Shown piece after piece: positions 61,895-64,000 of a stretch of DNA of 64,000 bases (within the stretch, counting starts at the first letter, position 1; every line of letters starts with the position of its first letter). The translations under genes were made by a program, and so were the position numbers. The stretch is taken from assembly GCF_025698545.1 (NCBI RefSeq), contig NC_068569.1, positions 25,172,001-25,236,000 of the forward strand. Reading direction: 5' to 3'. The notes beneath the pieces were generated by a model, which was not told where the DNA came from, ran no database searches, and worked only from the letters and a program-made list of their open reading frames with translations. The stretch comes from Gossypium raimondii. Taxonomy: Eukaryota; Streptophyta; Magnoliopsida; Malvales; Malvaceae.

Positions 61895-62351
61895 GAAATA
61901 TCATCAAACAAAGTCCAAAATGTAGGGAAACATCGTGGTTGTTGACCAAATCATGATCATACATCCTGTTGAAATGCTATGAATAAGGTTTGGCCTTGAA
62001 GCTCGGTCGAGGCTTGAGGAATGCCTTAACCAAAAGTTTTGTCATTTGAACGAAAAACATGTTCAAATCTGAATCTAATAAACATGGTCAAGTTATTTTT
62101 AAGTTTTACAAGTTATAAATATTTTTATTTTGAATATAATAAATAACTTTTACATGATAATATGGTCAAATCTGCCTAATAAAAAAACAAATTTTTTATT
62201 GATATTTTATTATAGTAGAAATATTATTTAAATGTGATATATTAATATATTAAATCTATAATAATAATTTTTGTATTACTAGTTGTACACATGTGTAGGA
62301 ATATATATTGAATGATATACAATTATTGATATTATAATATGTATTATTATA
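61895..62351. other. AT-rich upstream region of the inhibitor gene
   Basis: No other gene was seen. It probably includes the inhibitor promoter. Confidence 0.45.
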
Positions 62352-62356
62352 TCATG

Positions 62357-62656
62357 TGTTAGAGTTGTATGACCCCAATTCTAAGAGATTGCTTGCAAGT
62401 CAAGTTAAACAAAATATATCTTCTTTCTAGAAAATTTAGTATTTATGAGTATAATATATTTAGCATTTATTAACATAATATATTTGACTTTGATTAGAAT
62501 TAGGTTTTTTTCAACTTATAAATAGATATACTCGAAATTCTCCTCTGCCCGTGATTTTTTTCCCGAAAGGGTTTTCACGTAAAAATCTGTGTGTTCTTTA
62601 TTTTTATTTCTTTTTTTTTTGCGATATATTATTATTACAGATGTTCTATTTTCACA
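62357..62656 (+). mobile_element. Copia-type solo LTR with perfect 5-bp target duplication
   Basis: It starts TGTTAGAGTTG and ends TATTTTCACA, and TCATG flanks both sides (62352-62356 and 62657-62661). It is 300 bp. TATAAATAGATA at about 62517-62528, followed by TTTTCACGTAAAAATCTGTGTG, has the layout of a small Ty1/copia LTR promoter. No primer-binding site or body adjoins, so it is a solo LTR. It sits about 0.55 kb upstream of the inhibitor start codon. Confidence 0.85.
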
Positions 62657-62664
62657 TCATGAAA

Positions 62665-62692
62665 TAGTATATATATATATATATATATATTA
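62665..62692. repeat. TA microsatellite
   Basis: About twelve TA units directly after the solo LTR. Confidence 0.85.
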
Positions 62693-62904
62693 TAATCTAC
62701 CATCTTCTATAACTCTTTTACTACATTATTGATCTCATTATAGTATACAACTAATGAACATTATGCTATTTGTATTATTTATGATTAACGATACGTATAT
62801 CAACTTCATAAAATATTATATGCATATCAACATTATGAACATGATTAATATAGTTTATATTTAATTGAATTTAGGTAAAAGTTTTAATATATTATATTAG
62901 CTTA

Positions 62905-63592
62905 AATTATAAAATAATATTTAAATTATATATCGTTACCTAAATTATCTTAGTCATTAACAAAACTTCTTAACCATATATATGTTACTTTTTAATTAAA
63001 ATTAAATTAAACATTTTTACTCTCTCTCCCACAATTCTTTCTTCTCCTTTCAATGCAGTTTTTTATTTTTTATTTTTGCAAGTTTTCTTACCATTTATTT
63101 CTACTTAGCTTCTCCCCGGCATTTGGATTTCATGCTTTACTTAAGTTTCTTTCATTATAGAGATCCACTCAACATTAGCTATTTTATTCAAACTATATAG
63201 AAAAGAATGACGAAATTTATTTTTAAGAAAAACAACAAATGGTTTTTGAATTTGGGTGAGAAAAGAATCAAAATCGAAATTTAAAAACAAAAAAGAAGTT
63301 CGCTGGAATCTAAGTTTTGTCATCAAAAATTGAGTTTGGATAAGATTTTCAACGAGTTCTTGGATGAATAACAAAAAGATGAATATTTTTATAAGTTTTT
63401 AAGGAAATAAAATTTAGTTTTTTTTTAAAATTTTAGTTAAAATTGCCACATATCATAAAAGGATTAGTTAAGAGATTTTTTAATGGCTGAGGTAATTTGA
63501 CTAACGGAGTATAATTTAGGTACTATTTATGACAAAAAAAGTTTAGTTACTAACTTAAAAAATGATATACTTTATGTACCATTAAGCCTATC
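62905..63592. mobile_element. Foldback element related to the 4.5-6.0 kb element
   Basis: The left arm (about 62938-63012: GTTACCTAAATTAT..., then TTAACCATATATATG, then a TTTTAATTAAAATTAAAT block) is mirrored by the right arm (about 63420-63592: ATATCATAAAAGG, GGCTGAGGTAATTTGAC, AGTATAATTTAGGTAC). The right tip ACATAAAG...GTACCATTAAGCC matches the GGTACCTAAAG tip of the 4519-5975 element. The interior (63015-63400) is CT-rich on the left and has a 77-codon frame on the - strand without family character. Confidence 0.5.
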
Positions 63593-63712
63593 ATATTAGA
63601 ATATATTATACATAAAATGTATAATATATTAATGGTTCCATATATATATTTATATTATTATATTATGTAATACCATATTATATAACATAATTTAACATGC
63701 AAGTAACTAGCC

Positions 63713-63855
63713 GATTAAATCTTAATTCAATTGGTATCAGTATTGTTGCCAATGCAGGAGGATGTGAATTTGAGTGTGCTAAAATACATTATCCTCCTAT
63801 TTAAGGGTTGGGGAAGAATTATGGATAATTCTAAGCATTATATAAAAAAAGTAGA
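63713..63855 (+). repeat. SINE-like repeat, fuller copy
   Basis: CTTAATTCAATTGGTATCAG resembles a tRNA-type A box; a B-box-like GTGAATTTGAGTGTGC follows about 40 bp later. The body is CATTATCCTCCTATTTAAGGG and ATGGATAATTCTAAGC, with an A-rich tail. It matches 33115-33235. Confidence 0.5.
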
Positions 63856-63930
63856 TATGATAATAATGAAATTAAAGTTAAAAAAAAACATGTAACTATA
63901 CTATGCTATCCCATATCTCATTATTATATC

Positions 63931-64000
63931 GGGTAAATTACACCATTAGTCATCCAATCCCAAGTATTATCCACATTTAATATCTTACCCATTACCCTAT
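63931..64000. mobile_element. Start of a GGGTAAA-type MITE cut by the window edge
   Basis: GGGTAAATTACACCATTAGTCA resembles the terminal GGGTAAACTACACCCATGGTCA of the 22979 element. The rest lies outside the window. Confidence 0.4.

Overview
The window looks like a plant nuclear chromosome segment. It is AT-rich, with long intergenic spaces, multi-exon genes with GT-AG introns, and dense solo LTRs and foldback MITEs. The LTR families carry short CACACGGCCGTGTG-type palindromes and begin with TGTAACACCCC, which I associate with Malvaceae. Cotton (Gossypium) or a close relative is my best guess; this is an inference, since no search was run.

Five protein-coding loci can be supported. An ABCG25-type abscisic-acid exporter lies on the + strand (3 exons, 16018-20763). 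A pectin methylesterase catalytic domain lies on the - strand (2 exons, 35159-36237); it lacks a signal peptide and pro-region and has an altered C-terminus. A single-exon DUF688-like protein is on the + strand (37641-38243). An SCYL2-type pseudokinase is on the - strand (14 exons over 43961-56783, 932 codons reconstructed). A secreted invertase/pectin-methylesterase inhibitor is on the - strand (61267-61809). They are independent plant genes, not an operon. Two RNase H-like fragments (21450-21740, about 60838-61036) and one gag-like fragment (about 31906-32140) are decayed transposon coding sequence.

Layout: 1-3.1 kb is AT-rich spacer with one GC-richer patch. A small solo LTR (3104-4338), a 1.45-kb foldback element (about 4519-5975) and a MITE (6201-6469) follow. 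7.1-13.5 kb is a solo LTR interrupted by a second 4.0-kb LTR-type element with a perfect 5-bp duplication, then a third LTR family (from 13779). ABCG25 and its promoter fill 15.6-20.8 kb. 21-25 kb is spacer with a Mutator-like MITE that has a perfect 9-bp duplication. 25.2-31.3 kb is a nest of three LTRs, followed by a retroelement leader/gag remnant to 32.6 kb. The PME and DUF688 genes sit among SINE-like repeats at 35-38.3 kb. 40.9-42.9 kb is an antisense 5' LTR that still has its tRNA-Met primer-binding site but no body. SCYL2 fills 44-56.8 kb. The right end holds a Pack-MULE-like element carrying a broken gene fragment, dispersed repeats, the inhibitor gene, a copia-type solo LTR with a perfect 5-bp duplication, a second foldback element and SINE/MITE pieces.

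The most unusual signal is that the main LTR families each contain a cluster of short hairpins. In one of them the stems change in a compensatory way, suggesting selection or templated turnover at the structure level. No CRISPR array, bacterial operon, rRNA or intact tRNA gene was seen.
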